NCBI GenBank assembly: GCA_028867035.1
Contig: JAGWHB010000002.1
Coordinates: 86,852 to 150,851 of the forward strand
Source of the DNA: Nitrososphaerota archaeon
Lineage (GTDB): Archaea; Thermoproteota; Nitrososphaeria; Nitrososphaerales; Gagatemarchaeaceae
Reading direction: 5' to 3'
Length of the DNA stretch: 64,000 nt
The notes beneath the pieces are model-generated. The model was not told where the DNA came from, searched no databases, and saw only the letters and a program-made list of their open reading frames with translations. Each line of letters opens with the position of its first letter. The stretch's first letter is position 1. Of the stretch, positions 49,874-58,546 are shown piece by piece. Position numbers and translations under genes: made by a program.

Positions 49874-51094
49874 TCACCTCGTCAAAGTCAAAAGAAGGGC
49901 TGCTGCTCCAACCGATAATGCCGCGAAGACTCCAAACCCTGTCAGGGGTGAAACGAGCGTTATCAACAAGCCGATCAGCACACTCGAAACGAAGTCTCCA
50001 ACGCCATTGACAGTTTGGAGTACTCCGTAGCCGACACCCCTTTGCGAAGGCTCTAGGAAGTCGGCCGTGTAGGCGCCTTCGACTGCGTCTACGACGCCGG
50101 TGCTCAATCCAGCCAGGATGAATATCGTAAGGAGGATCGGAATCGATGGGACTTCAAACACAGACGCGACGCATGCGAGCCCGAAGAGAACGTAGCCACC
50201 AGACAGGAGGACCCTCTTCGAGACTCTGTCGGCGAGGAAGCCGGCCGGGTAGGAGCTGGTTGCATAGACTATGTTGAGGACGAGGAGAAGGAGAACGGCG
50301 AAGTCTGCCGCACCGGTCTGGCCAAGTGACGGCGAGAGAATCTGGAGGGCCCGAAGATTGAATATAGTGTTCGAGAAGTTCACCATGCCGAAGAGTCCTA
50401 CCCCCAGGAGGAAGAGTCTGAATCTTCTCGGGAGTCCCTTGACAGCAGACCGGAAGTTTGGGTGCTCCGAACTGATGATTCGAGACTTGCCCTTTACGAG
50501 CGTCACAACCACCACGACCGAGACGATACCTGGGATCACCGTGATGAAGAAGATGGATGGAATCGGAAAGTGCGGAATCAGCAGATAGGCAATGGCGATT
50601 CCCAATGTAGCTCCGATCGTATCGAATGCCCGCTGAAAACCGAAAGCCTTGCCCCTTGTTTCAGGAGTCACAGACTCGGACATCAGGGCGTCCCTTGGAG
50701 GGCCCCGCGCCCCCCGCCCCATCCAGCCGGCGACGCGAAGTGCTAGAACCTGAATCCAGGAGGTGGCGAACCCGATGGCAGGAATGAGAACGCCGGTGAG
50801 GATGTAGCCGAGGTACATCACATGAGTCCTCCTCCCTGTCTTGTCAGTCCAGTAACCTGAGAAGGACTTCACGGCGCTCGAGGCCCCGTCGGACGCGCCT
50901 TCAATCAAGCCGATGGGCGCTGCGGCCGCCAAGGGACTTCCGACAAGCGTGGCAATGAAAAGAGGGAGCATCGCCGTTGCCGTCTCGTGGCTCATGTCGG
51001 AAAAGAGGCTTGTCAGGCTGACTCCGACGATGTTTCTGTTAAGCCATGGGGTTTGGCTTGGCTGAGTTACTTTATTCGGTGAACTCTCACCCAC
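49874..51094 (-). CDS. MFS transporter
   Basis: 406 residues, 11-12 membrane segments. TSLFSDMSHETATAMLPLFI, GYWTDKTGRRTHVMYLGYI and GRGARGPPRDALMSESV are motifs of the MFS branch that includes tetracycline-resistance-like and nickel-resistance-like exporters. I chose the GTG at 51094, which overlaps the upstream stop; upstream residues in this frame are antisense-like. It is the last gene of the 51-53.5 kb operon by position, or independent cargo. Confidence 0.85.
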   Translation of the reverse strand: MGESSPNKVTQPSQTPWLNRNIVGVSLTSLFSDMSHETATAMLPLFIATLVGSPLAAAAPIGLIEGASDGASSAVKSFSGYWTDKTGRRTHVMYLGYILTGVLIPAIGFATSWIQVLALRVAGWMGRGARGPPRDALMSESVTPETRGKAFGFQRAFDTIGATLGIAIAYLLIPHFPIPSIFFITVIPGIVSVVVVVTLVKGKSRIISSEHPNFRSAVKGLPRRFRLFLLGVGLFGMVNFSNTIFNLRALQILSPSLGQTGAADFAVLLLLVLNIVYATSSYPAGFLADRVSKRVLLSGGYVLFGLACVASVFEVPSIPILLTIFILAGLSTGVVDAVEGAYTADFLEPSQRGVGYGVLQTVNGVGDFVSSVLIGLLITLVSPLTGFGVFAALSVGAAALLLTLTR

Positions 51095-51734
51095 GGGACA
51101 TGACCCACCTGGTTCGGTTCTTCTTCTCCGACTTCTCAAGGAACCTCATGAACCCCACGGCCTTTCGACTCCCAGCGTTGTCGAGTGCAGGGTACTTTGA
51201 GCACTTGATGCGGTCAGTAGAGAGTATAATCAGCTTGCGAGAAAGTGAAGGGGCCTTTAGGCTAGGCCACTTTGCGGTAATTGTCGCGCCTCGCTTCAAT
51301 CTGCCAAAAACCTCGTCGGACCTAATTCTCTCAGATTGAATTTCGGATGAAGTATCTCCTTGACCTTCTGACAGGAGTTCGCCGCCGCGAGAACAATCCA
51401 ATTCAGTAGTGACGAATCGCACAAGGAATGCCAGGATATGATCGGGGAAAGGCCCGCCAAGGCTCCTGGTGCTAGTTTCATCATACTTGGCAGTAAGCTC
51501 GGGGACTTGCGTGTACTTGATCACCCGCCAGGTCATCTCCCTCTCTGGTCTTTTCCCCAAAGCTGCAATGAGATATGCAGGGTCGCCTCTCCAGGCTAGC
51601 CAGAGTTCGAGTGCCTCGTCGATGGCAGTGTCGACGGACCTTTGCTTAGAGCCAAAGATTTGATTCGCCCGAGTTCGAAAAGCTCTTTCGAGTTCAGAAT
51701 CTCCGAAGGGGTCGAGTTGCTCGACCCTTCTCAT
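51087..51734 (-). CDS. Unknown operon protein D
   Basis: 215 residues, no recognised family. The start RRVEQLDPFGDSELERAF begins a helical region; the middle reads EREMTWRVIKYTQVPELTAK; the end is very basic (KSEKKNRTRW). Its ATG overlaps the stop of the preceding gene by four bases, so it is co-translated with it. It ends where the MFS gene begins. Confidence 0.6.
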   Translation of the reverse strand: MRRVEQLDPFGDSELERAFRTRANQIFGSKQRSVDTAIDEALELWLAWRGDPAYLIAALGKRPEREMTWRVIKYTQVPELTAKYDETSTRSLGGPFPDHILAFLVRFVTTELDCSRGGELLSEGQGDTSSEIQSERIRSDEVFGRLKRGATITAKWPSLKAPSLSRKLIILSTDRIKCSKYPALDNAGSRKAVGFMRFLEKSEKKNRTRWVMSRG

Positions 51735-52573
51735 CGGAAACCAGGTCCTGCTCTTTCTCGAATCTTGGCGTAGAGGTAACGCTCGTCATCGGCGTCGATG
51801 TATATCATTCGTTTCCGCAGGTCAGATGAAATCTTGATTCTGGTTGCTTCCATCCAAGCGTCTTTCTTCTTCTCACGCTTCAGGGGCTGTACGACAGTTT
51901 CTGCTAGGAGGTTGTCAATCACGTCCTTGGCTGACGACCACACCAAGTTTTTGTTGTCACGATGTCGTTCGATCTGCTCGATGGACAACGCCTCCAAGAA
52001 CACTTCAGCGGGAGGTGAGTTGCCAGAGAAGGTCCTGTCCCCTACTATGGACAAGTAAGCAACTCTGAGGACATCGCCTGCTCTGAGGTGCGAAAATAGC
52101 CGGTCTCGCGTCACGAACATAGGGTAACGCTTTCCTCCCTGTTCGATAATCATGAGAAAATGAAATCCTCTACCGCCTGCCAGTCTCTGACCGCTCTCTA
52201 GCTTCCCCAAGATTACGCCGAAGAACCCCGTCTTTCTGAAGTTGAAACCCCTGGACTCGATGCATCTGGCGCCACTCTCTTCGAGTGAATAACGAATTCC
52301 GTCGATTGTGGCTATGTTTCTGTTTAGGTCGGGATCCCAGAAGACTTGGACTCCTTTTGCCAGCATCTTCTCCCATTCCCCGGTCTGCCTGGAGCCCCAA
52401 TCGTCTAGTTTGACATAGAGCTCCACCTCTGCCTGAAGGTTTGAAGTGGCTATGAGCCCAGAAACGACATGGGTTGTGATGTTTTCATCTGACAGACCTA
52501 TCGTTATGGTACGCCTCGCTCTTGAGACCAGTTCGACGAACTCGTCCGTCAGACTGTGTGAGACTTGGTTCAA
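51731..52573 (-). CDS. Unknown operon protein C, possible catalytically reduced PLD-like fold
   Basis: 280 residues. The N-terminal region (FVELVSRARRTITIGLSDEN, VELYVKLDDWGSRQ, KGVQVFWDPDLNRN) follows the strand-helix order of PLD-superfamily effectors such as TrmB sugar-binding domains, but no HKD motif is present. The C-terminal 80 residues are Lys/Arg-rich. The central part has GGRGFHFLMIIEQGGKRYPMF. No family can be named. Confidence 0.6.
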   Translation of the reverse strand: MNQVSHSLTDEFVELVSRARRTITIGLSDENITTHVVSGLIATSNLQAEVELYVKLDDWGSRQTGEWEKMLAKGVQVFWDPDLNRNIATIDGIRYSLEESGARCIESRGFNFRKTGFFGVILGKLESGQRLAGGRGFHFLMIIEQGGKRYPMFVTRDRLFSHLRAGDVLRVAYLSIVGDRTFSGNSPPAEVFLEALSIEQIERHRDNKNLVWSSAKDVIDNLLAETVVQPLKREKKKDAWMEATRIKISSDLRKRMIYIDADDERYLYAKIRERAGPGFR

Positions 52574-52582
52574 TCCATGTTC

Positions 52583-53062
52583 CTACCGAATGAAGAGATA
52601 CCTCTTGTAGAATCCGTCGATCGCCTCTTGGTTCCAGTCGTCCCACTCCTCCTTCTTTGTTGGGGCGAGTCCCCTCTCCACGGCTAGCTTCCTCAATCTC
52701 CTGTTGTCCGGGAGCATAGAAGAGAGCGCCATGGTGTGCGCCCTATTGTCAGTGAAGAGTTCGTAGGCTTGGAACTTCATCGATGAGTATTTTCCACCAA
52801 GAGCGAATATCTCTGAATGCCGCTTCTCGATGTCGACTCCTTCTCTGCCCGATACGCCGTAGGAAAAGAGCAGCGAGAGGAGCTCTTCCCGTTTGACATA
52901 TCCCTTTTCCCTGGCAAATTTCGACAGTTGCTTCCAAGTCTTGCCCTCGAACTTTGCGGTAAGTTTGACCGACTTTCCGAGGTTGGCGACACCTAAGATG
53001 CCGATTGTGTCGACATCCTCGGCTGGTCTCTTGTTCCGCCCGTTGCCAAAGATTCCCAGCAT
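52583..53062 (-). CDS. Unknown operon protein B
   Basis: 159 residues. A short N-terminal segment, then SVKLTAKFEGKTWKQLSKFA and a helical region with EELLSLLFSYGVSGREG; the C-terminus is DDWNQEAIDGFYKRYLFIR. Its ATG overlaps the previous stop (TAATG). Repressor-like or ribbon-helix-helix-like length, but no motif is secure. Confidence 0.6.
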   Translation of the reverse strand: MLGIFGNGRNKRPAEDVDTIGILGVANLGKSVKLTAKFEGKTWKQLSKFAREKGYVKREELLSLLFSYGVSGREGVDIEKRHSEIFALGGKYSSMKFQAYELFTDNRAHTMALSSMLPDNRRLRKLAVERGLAPTKKEEWDDWNQEAIDGFYKRYLFIR

Positions 53063-53520
53063 TAGGCTCTCCCCGTAGCTTCCTTCGTTTGGCTCAGTAG
53101 TTTCTTGAACTCGAAGTTCTGAGAGTACATTTTGTTCAGAAGGTCGTTGTCTTTCTTGTACTGTTCGATTCGCTCTTTCAAACGCGCGTGGTCGCTGACC
53201 ATGTCAGCGAGTTGCTGGGGCCAGTAAGCCTGCATCCCCTTAATCAAGACCGTACGGAGGGCCTCGTCCCGCGTAAGGCGTTGAGAATCTACGAGCTTCT
53301 CGAAGCGCCTGTAATCCTCATCATCGATAGCAAACTCCAACACCTCTGCCGACTCTTTCTTCTTTCTCGTTCTTTGCTCACCGCTCGTTGCCCTGTTGTA
53401 GAAGCTATTGGCTCGCTTGAGACGAGCGGTTGATGGCGAGCTTCTCCGCCAAGAAGACCGGGATTGACCTCGAATCTTAAGCATTTCTTCGGGTCCCGGA
53501 ACTCCTCCGGCGACCTCCAT
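53062..53520 (-). CDS. Unknown operon protein A with a DNA-binding-like basic region and coiled coil
   Basis: 152 residues. The N-terminal 55 are basic and Ser-rich. Next comes EVLEFAIDDEDYRRFEKLVD then LTRDEALRTVLIKGMQAY, like a ribbon-helix-helix domain. Residues about 110-145 form a probable coiled coil (ARLKERIEQYKKDNDLLNKM). First gene of the four-gene operon, with a CTTAAACT box about 24 bases before the ATG, shared back to back with the fluoride operon. It may be the operon regulator. Confidence 0.6.
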   Translation of the reverse strand: MEVAGGVPGPEEMLKIRGQSRSSWRRSSPSTARLKRANSFYNRATSGEQRTRKKKESAEVLEFAIDDEDYRRFEKLVDSQRLTRDEALRTVLIKGMQAYWPQQLADMVSDHARLKERIEQYKKDNDLLNKMYSQNFEFKKLLSQTKEATGRA

Positions 53521-53535
53521 TCACATCTGAAAGCG

Positions 53536-53546
53536 AGGAGTTTAAG
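53536..53546. promoter_or_regulatory. Two-way AT box between the unknown operon and fluoride operon
   Basis: AGTTTAAGTG can act as TATA box for the minus gene at 53520 and for a plus transcript starting near 53567, at the base of the riboswitch. Confidence 0.45.
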
Positions 53547-53569
53547 TGCCCTGAGGAGGGAGCCCTTTC

Positions 53570-53626
53570 ACCGGCGGTGAGGCTCGCCGTAACCGCTCGT
53601 GAATCACGAGCCGATAGCTTCTACAA
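53570..53626 (+). ncRNA. Fluoride riboswitch (crcB motif)
   Basis: The stretch starts GGCGGTGAGGC, then TCGCCGTAACCGCTCGTG and its pairing partner CACGAGC, then CGATAGCTTCTAC. This reproduces the crcB pattern: stem GGCG/CGCC, the conserved ATAACCGC-type junction (here GTAACCGC), a second stem GCTCGTG/CACGAGC and the closing GATxxCxxCTAC. It lies 25 bases upstream of the CrcB start, as expected for a fluoride-activated switch. Confidence 0.8.
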
Positions 53627-53649
53627 TCAAAACAAGCGAGCGGTTAGAA

Positions 53650-54030
53650 ATGCGATACGACCTGATATACGTGGCAGTAGGAGCCGTTGTCGGAGCCACC
53701 CTGAGGTATACCGTCACGAGCCGGGCGATGTTTTGGGGGAGTCTCCCACTTTCGGTGCTCACTGTGAACGTACTCGGGAGCCTGATCCTTGGCGTCGCCA
53801 TGGCAGCCGTGCAGAGGTTGGGGATTGGGAGCGGCTTCGTCCTTCTGGTGGGCATCGGTTTCTGCGGGGCCTTCACCACGATGTCATCCCTCGCCTTTGA
53901 GACAGCGAACCTGATGGACGCAGGAATGTTCATCACGGCCGCTGCAGACGTGGTCTTGAACATGGGAGTGTCGATCTTGGTGATATTCCTCGGGAGGACG
54001 ATGGTAATCCTCGCAACCGGAGGGGCCTGA
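53650..54030 (+). CDS. crcB: Fluoride channel CrcB/Fluc
   Basis: 126 residues, four membrane segments. The family signatures VNVLGSLILG and GFCGAFTTMSSLAFET (Fluc GFCGGxTTFSTF) are both present. Fluc exports fluoride as a dual-topology dimer. The ATG at 53650 follows the riboswitch. Four bases separate it from the DUF190 gene, so the two are one operon. Confidence 0.93.
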   Translation: MRYDLIYVAVGAVVGATLRYTVTSRAMFWGSLPLSVLTVNVLGSLILGVAMAAVQRLGIGSGFVLLVGIGFCGAFTTMSSLAFETANLMDAGMFITAAADVVLNMGVSILVIFLGRTMVILATGGA

Positions 54031-54033
54031 CAG

Positions 54034-54363
54034 ATGGCCGAAGCCAGGCCGCCCATGAAGCGGATGCTCAAACTCACGGTGAGAGCCCGCTCGAACGACC
54101 AGTACGAAGGAAGAAACCTTTCCGACTCCCTTCTTGAACTGTTCAAGAACAAGGGAATAGGCGGAGCCACCGTCGTTCATGGGGTCAAAGGATACGGCCT
54201 CCGTGGCGCCGCCAAGTTCGACGTGCTAGGCTTGTCAGTGAACCTCCCGGTAGTGGTAGAGACCGTGGGGGAGTACGAGAAAATCGAGGGAATCCTTGCA
54301 ACCGTGAAGAGGATGGTGGGGTCCAACGGCCTCATCACACTTGAAGAGGTGAATGCCTTCTGA
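54034..54363 (+). CDS. DUF190-family protein of the fluoride operon
   Basis: 109 residues of the DUF190/PII-like fold: LLELFKNKGIGGATVVHGVK, GYGLRGAAKFDVLGLSVNLP and VVVETVGEYEKIEGIL are typical. DUF190 is commonly linked to crcB and thought to modulate fluoride export. It lies directly between CrcB and the PhoU-like gene. Confidence 0.9.
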   Translation: MAEARPPMKRMLKLTVRARSNDQYEGRNLSDSLLELFKNKGIGGATVVHGVKGYGLRGAAKFDVLGLSVNLPVVVETVGEYEKIEGILATVKRMVGSNGLITLEEVNAF

Positions 54364-54398
54364 ACGACATAGAAGACGTCTCTGGCGGCTTGCGAACG

Positions 54399-55025
54399 AT
54401 GGCCGACAGCATCGTCAGACTGTCGGATAGCATGCTCAAACTTGTCCTTTCGCTCCCCGATGTCACGGAGCGCGGAATCCAGCAAGGGCTAGACGAGATC
54501 AAGCGTATCGAGGAAGATATTGACAGTGCCTTCGAGGAATCGGCGACGAAGATAATGGACCTGGAGATCTTTCCAGTCAATCCAGACTATTTCCTCGACG
54601 TCGCAAGGCAGCTTGACAAGATATCGGACCTCATGGAGCGGACTTCGCTCCTCCTAGAGGGGAGACGTAGTTTGAGCAACGAGGAGTCAGAGCTTCTAGA
54701 GAGCGCTGCCTCGCAGGTTCAGACCATAGCTCAGAACATCTCAGCCTGCATGTCGGACCTCGGAAAGAATTCTGCGTCGGTCCGACAATCTTGTGAGACC
54801 ATCGCAGAGCGAGAGAAGGCGGTAGACCAGATAAACCTCCACTACAATAGAATCTCGGCAAAGGAAGGCTACAAGATGGAAAAACGGATCTGGCTGAAGG
54901 AGGTCCTCGGCAATCTAGACATGATCGCAGATGTCGCCCGTGATCTGACCATCAGCTTCCGAGTGATATCAAACAAGTTGGAAAAGCAAGGCAGATTAGA
55001 CGTGAAGAAGGGCATGCTTACGTAG
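54399..55025 (+). CDS. DUF47/PhoU-like protein
   Basis: About 208 residues from the ATG at 54399 (a TTG at 54390 is in frame). It forms an all-helical PhoU/DUF47-type bundle: MADSIVRLSDSMLKLVLSLP, YFLDVARQLDKISDLMER, EVLGNLDMIADVARDLTIS. In phosphate systems such proteins bind metals and transporters. Its place after CrcB and DUF190 suggests a role in ion homeostasis under fluoride stress. Confidence 0.82.
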   Translation: MADSIVRLSDSMLKLVLSLPDVTERGIQQGLDEIKRIEEDIDSAFEESATKIMDLEIFPVNPDYFLDVARQLDKISDLMERTSLLLEGRRSLSNEESELLESAASQVQTIAQNISACMSDLGKNSASVRQSCETIAEREKAVDQINLHYNRISAKEGYKMEKRIWLKEVLGNLDMIADVARDLTISFRVISNKLEKQGRLDVKKGMLT

Positions 55026-55088
55026 GGGGCCCTTCCATCCTGGCCCGTTGACAATGGGCGTGTGGGGCCAAGAACCGACGACCGCACA

Positions 55089-55742
55089 TCAATCCACTTT
55101 CTTCATCTCCAGCGACCTCGCCCCCTTCACCTTCACTTCGACCTTCTTCCTGTAGATGGACTTCTCTTCGCCTTCAATCCTCACTTCCAACTCTCTCACG
55201 CCGATGTCTGCAGTCGTGGGCAGGAAGACGATCGTGTACCCGCTCTCGGCATCGCTGACCGGGGTTGCTAGCGCCTCCGCCCCTGGCCTTGGAACGCCGT
55301 CAACGTAGAGCGTGACCTTCCTCGGCAGCTTCGTCCTCTTCCACCTCCCTGTAATAGAAAGCGGGGTGAACGACTCTGGACTGTCGGCCTCGATTTCAAA
55401 GGTGTTCTCATCTGGCTTTTCTACTACAGATACGGTCTTGTTCTCGCTGCCCTTCTTACTGTCCTGCGAAATCGTCGTCAGTCCTCTCAGCCTCGCCATG
55501 ATTAATTGCTCGGACGTCAGCATCTTCACCCTCCAGAACGCGACCAAGGCGCCTGCCAGGAGAAACGAGCCCAAAGGGACAAGCTTCAGAGTAGTCGTAG
55601 GCAGCGGCGTCGCCATAACCAAGCCGGCCAGGATTGAGAAGAGGAGGATCGTGAGCTGCCTGGGGCTGACCCAGACCACCCTGAGCGGTATCCCTCTCCT
55701 AGACCAGCGAGTAGTCTCCTTGAACCAGAGTATGCGGACCAC
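55089..55742 (-). CDS. VirB3/PrgI-like T4SS protein with a C-terminal Ig-like domain
   Basis: 217 residues from a GTG at the predicted transcription start. The N-terminal VVWVSPRQLTILLFSILAG and LVPLGSFLLAGALVAFW are the paired membrane helices of PrgI/VirB3-type proteins. Residues about 125-205 form a beta-sandwich-like domain (TPLSITGRWKRTKLPRKVTL, YTIVFLPTTADIGVRELEVR), not usual for VirB3, followed by a basic end. It is part of the transfer apparatus with the downstream VirB6 and VirB2-like genes on the same strand. Confidence 0.75.
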   Translation of the reverse strand: MVRILWFKETTRWSRRGIPLRVVWVSPRQLTILLFSILAGLVMATPLPTTTLKLVPLGSFLLAGALVAFWRVKMLTSEQLIMARLRGLTTISQDSKKGSENKTVSVVEKPDENTFEIEADSPESFTPLSITGRWKRTKLPRKVTLYVDGVPRPGAEALATPVSDAESGYTIVFLPTTADIGVRELEVRIEGEEKSIYRKKVEVKVKGARSLEMKKVD

Positions 55743-55764
55743 ATTATTGAGAACGGCCTCTGGA

Positions 55765-55772
55765 TTTTAACG
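55765..55772 (-). promoter_or_regulatory. CGTTAAAA element promoter box
   Basis: Centred 26 bases before the GTG at 55742. Confidence 0.6.
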
Positions 55773-55865
55773 AGTCCCAATAGGTCCGCACAAATCTCGC
55801 TGTTGGCTGCTCTGGCGTGGCGGTTATATGTCGATTCCATGAAGTGATTTCAAGAGGCGCAGGCC

Positions 55866-56624
55866 ATGCCAGAGTCAAAGGTGAAGGTCGACGGGGAGGA
55901 AGGGGTCCTCCACATCACCGATCAATCTGTCATGTTCGAGACCGGCGGCAAGGTCACCGGATTCGAAAGAAGTGCAATCAGGATGGTGAAGCCGGACGGT
56001 GACGCCATGATCATAGCCTACTCCGCCGGCTCCAAAGTCGAGTCAATCAGGGTGGAACCGATGGCCGCCGCGTCATCCCTGTTAGTTCCCGGGCCAACTT
56101 CTGCTGCAACACAGGTCCCAATGGCAGGGTTGGACGACGCTCTCCAACGGCTGTATCTAGATGCGCGGAAAGAGCTTGAGGAAAGGCTGGATAGAATCAA
56201 CAAGGAACCGGGGGATATGAGCCTTAGGCTGACCGAGGAGGAATTCCAGAGGTTCGTTAGTATACGCAACCGGATGTGGGATGTAATCGCGGCGAAGTAT
56301 CACATTGACCTGTCTGCTCCAGGAAACTACATTGGATTCGTTGGCTTGGACACTGAACCCCACGCGAAACAGCTGGACGAATTGAAGTCGCTGCACGTCA
56401 ACTTCCTGACTTATCTGGCTACGCAGAAGGCGGAAACGAATGATGTTCTGTACGCAACCGCTGACGTTTGGCCAGAAGAGTGGGATGTCATCCTGCCCCG
56501 ATTCGGTCTCTCGGAGGGCGGGCCACTTCCTTCCGAAAGGTGGAAGGAGTACCTTGCATATCTGCGACCAAGATGGAACCGGTATCAGAAAGGGAGCAAG
56601 ACCCCAGCACTCGCAAGACCGTGA
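55866..56624 (+). CDS. Uncharacterised protein with a PH-like N-terminal domain
   Basis: 252 residues. Residues about 5-65 (VKVDGEEGVLHITDQSVMFE, FERSAIRMVKPDGDAMIIAY) resemble archaeal PH/GRAM-like beta domains. The rest is helical (LQRLYLDARKELEERLDRIN) with two aromatic-rich parts. A GGTTATATG box lies about 39 bases upstream. It points against its T4SS neighbours and is probably cargo or an accessory gene. Not recognised. Confidence 0.6.
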   Translation: MPESKVKVDGEEGVLHITDQSVMFETGGKVTGFERSAIRMVKPDGDAMIIAYSAGSKVESIRVEPMAAASSLLVPGPTSAATQVPMAGLDDALQRLYLDARKELEERLDRINKEPGDMSLRLTEEEFQRFVSIRNRMWDVIAAKYHIDLSAPGNYIGFVGLDTEPHAKQLDELKSLHVNFLTYLATQKAETNDVLYATADVWPEEWDVILPRFGLSEGGPLPSERWKEYLAYLRPRWNRYQKGSKTPALARP

Positions 56625-56635
56625 AACTGGCCCGT

Positions 56636-58498
56636 TTACCTACCTGCGTGCGAAATGATGAGTTGATCAACTTCCGACTTGAACTGATCAAGGTCTCCTC
56701 CCAGCTTGTCGAAACTCGCCCGGATTGAGCCGTGAGGCACCCCTACTGAGAAGGCTCTGTTGAAGAGATTGTTCCATCCCTTCTCGGGAAGAGGGCCTCC
56801 ATGTGAATTGAGTTGGAACTCGTTCGTAAGAACCTCCGCCCTGTGCTTCTGGATCGACTGGGTGGTCTCCTCGGGCATCTTCAGCTCGATGGCCCTGTTG
56901 ATGGCTGACGCCGACCTGCTGGCACCGAGCCCTCCCAGTGTCCCCACGGTTCCCATCAGAACCATGTTCTGAAACATGTGGGGCACCGAACGTGAGAAGC
57001 CGCTTCCGAAACCGCCTAAGGCTGCACCCGCCTTCTCGGTGAACCCAGCGGCGGGGTTGCTCATCGCGAGCCCTCCAAGGGACTGCCCCGCCATAGCCAG
57101 TCCGCCCTTTAGCCCGGCCCCCGCGGGCCCGGTCGCCCCCGCTCCTATCGCAAAGGCAGTTCCTGTCGCAGCCATCCCCACCTGGCTCATGGTCTGGAAG
57201 AAGAAGCCCGTCATGGGGGCGAAGACCGTCGGCGCGAGGATGGCCCCAAAGAGGGCCGCGAGGGCAACCCAAGTCTGGTCGACGGACGCGGCCTGAAAGA
57301 TCGACCCGCTCCAGTGGTTGAGAATGTAGGCGGCGAGGCCGATGAACAGTGCACTGATGACGCTGGCGAAGATCAGGCCATAGAATGTGTCCTCGACAAC
57401 GCCTGCGAACCTGGCCGTGAACCTGACGTTCCTGAGGACCAGAACAATCGGCATGGCGACGGTCACGGCGCCGATGAGGAAGAGCCGAGCGCTCCCGAGG
57501 AGCCACGACATCGCCCAGGCCATTATGCTGGCGATTGCCCCGATGAAGTCGGTAAGGAGGTTGCCCCCGGTGGGGAGGGTGTTCCAGATGAGCTGGCTGT
57601 TGGCCAGGTACTGGGTGTAGGGGTTCCCCGGCCCGGCGATAATCTGCTGGTCGAGGATGTTGACGAACCCGGCGACGGCGTTGTAGGCGTAGGGGAGAAG
57701 AAGGATCAGCAGGAGGGTGACGAGAACGTTGCTTATCCCGGCCAGTGTCCCGCCCGTCCCTCCCTTCTGCTGCTCGGAGGCACCGGTCAGGTACATGATG
57801 ACGTTGATCAGCCCTGCGCCGATGAGGAGGATGACGGCGACCTCGGCCACCAACATGTAGAAGTCGCCTAGGGGGAGCTGGTCGAAGGTCGAGAAAAGGG
57901 TGGCGAAGTCAGGGTTGCTGCTTGAAATGCCTAGGGCTGGGACCTGGAAGAGGGGGATCTCCATGGTGAGGATGAAGAGGTTCCCCTCGGAAGAGGAGCC
58001 CTGTTGGCTGGGGAAGGAGATCGGGGCCGAGGCGGAAGCAGTCGCGTACACCGTCGAGGGGTTGTTCGGATCATATGCCTGGACGTACATGGTGGACCGG
58101 CTCACGCCCAGGTAGCTGACGTAGCTAGCGCTTGCGTTGACGACGGCGGTCCCGGGGCCGTTGACCGCGCTGCCTGGAGAGAAGCTGAGAGATGCCGCAT
58201 AGGTGTAGCTGGAGTAGTTCCTGTAGCTCTCCACGTAGGTGACGTTCCCCCTGAGCGCGACCCTGCTTAGCTGGCTGGTCACGCCGATGGTCCCGTGGCA
58301 GGTGTAGCCTATCCCTCCCCTGCTGGCCGACGTGGCCGGGCAGCCGGCGTTCGAGATGGTCAGCTGGACCTGGGCGGATTGGGCGAAGACCCCGGTGATC
58401 GTGCCCAGCAACCCCGCGACGGCTAGGGCGAGGAAGAAGAAGCGAGCGACGCGGACGTAGGCTCCGGAAACGTGGTACACGTCCTGTCTGACGTTCAT
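56636..58498 (-). CDS. VirB6/TrbL-like T4SS membrane protein
   Basis: 620 residues. An N-terminal signal-like helix (FFFLALAVAGLLGTITGVFA) and an external beta region with CPATSASRGGIGYTC (about 30-190) lead to seven or more membrane helices (about 210-460), with Gly/Ala-rich loops before a helical cytoplasmic tail. The poly-helix and long GAGATGPAGAG segment are typical of VirB6/TrbL channel proteins. A CGTTTTAG box lies about 42 bases upstream, giving a short leader. It follows the VirB2-like gene. Confidence 0.8.
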   Translation of the reverse strand: MNVRQDVYHVSGAYVRVARFFFLALAVAGLLGTITGVFAQSAQVQLTISNAGCPATSASRGGIGYTCHGTIGVTSQLSRVALRGNVTYVESYRNYSSYTYAASLSFSPGSAVNGPGTAVVNASASYVSYLGVSRSTMYVQAYDPNNPSTVYATASASAPISFPSQQGSSSEGNLFILTMEIPLFQVPALGISSSNPDFATLFSTFDQLPLGDFYMLVAEVAVILLIGAGLINVIMYLTGASEQQKGGTGGTLAGISNVLVTLLLILLLPYAYNAVAGFVNILDQQIIAGPGNPYTQYLANSQLIWNTLPTGGNLLTDFIGAIASIMAWAMSWLLGSARLFLIGAVTVAMPIVLVLRNVRFTARFAGVVEDTFYGLIFASVISALFIGLAAYILNHWSGSIFQAASVDQTWVALAALFGAILAPTVFAPMTGFFFQTMSQVGMAATGTAFAIGAGATGPAGAGLKGGLAMAGQSLGGLAMSNPAAGFTEKAGAALGGFGSGFSRSVPHMFQNMVLMGTVGTLGGLGASRSASAINRAIELKMPEETTQSIQKHRAEVLTNEFQLNSHGGPLPEKGWNNLFNRAFSVGVPHGSIRASFDKLGGDLDQFKSEVDQLIISHAGR

Positions 58499-58535
58499 TT
58501 CCCGAGGGCACCCAAACCAGAAGTAGGGACTGCGG

Positions 58536-58543
58536 CTAAAACG
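58536..58543 (-). promoter_or_regulatory. CGTTTTAG element promoter box
   Basis: Centred 42 bases before the ATG at 58498, so a leader of about 15 bases is predicted, unlike other backbone genes. Confidence 0.5.
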
Positions 58544-58546
58544 AGG

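Noticed and set aside
56688..57506. Long open frame in another phase over the VirB6-like gene
   Set aside because: Arg/Gly-rich shadow translation; no promoter or fold, while the overlapping frame has membrane helices and a signal.
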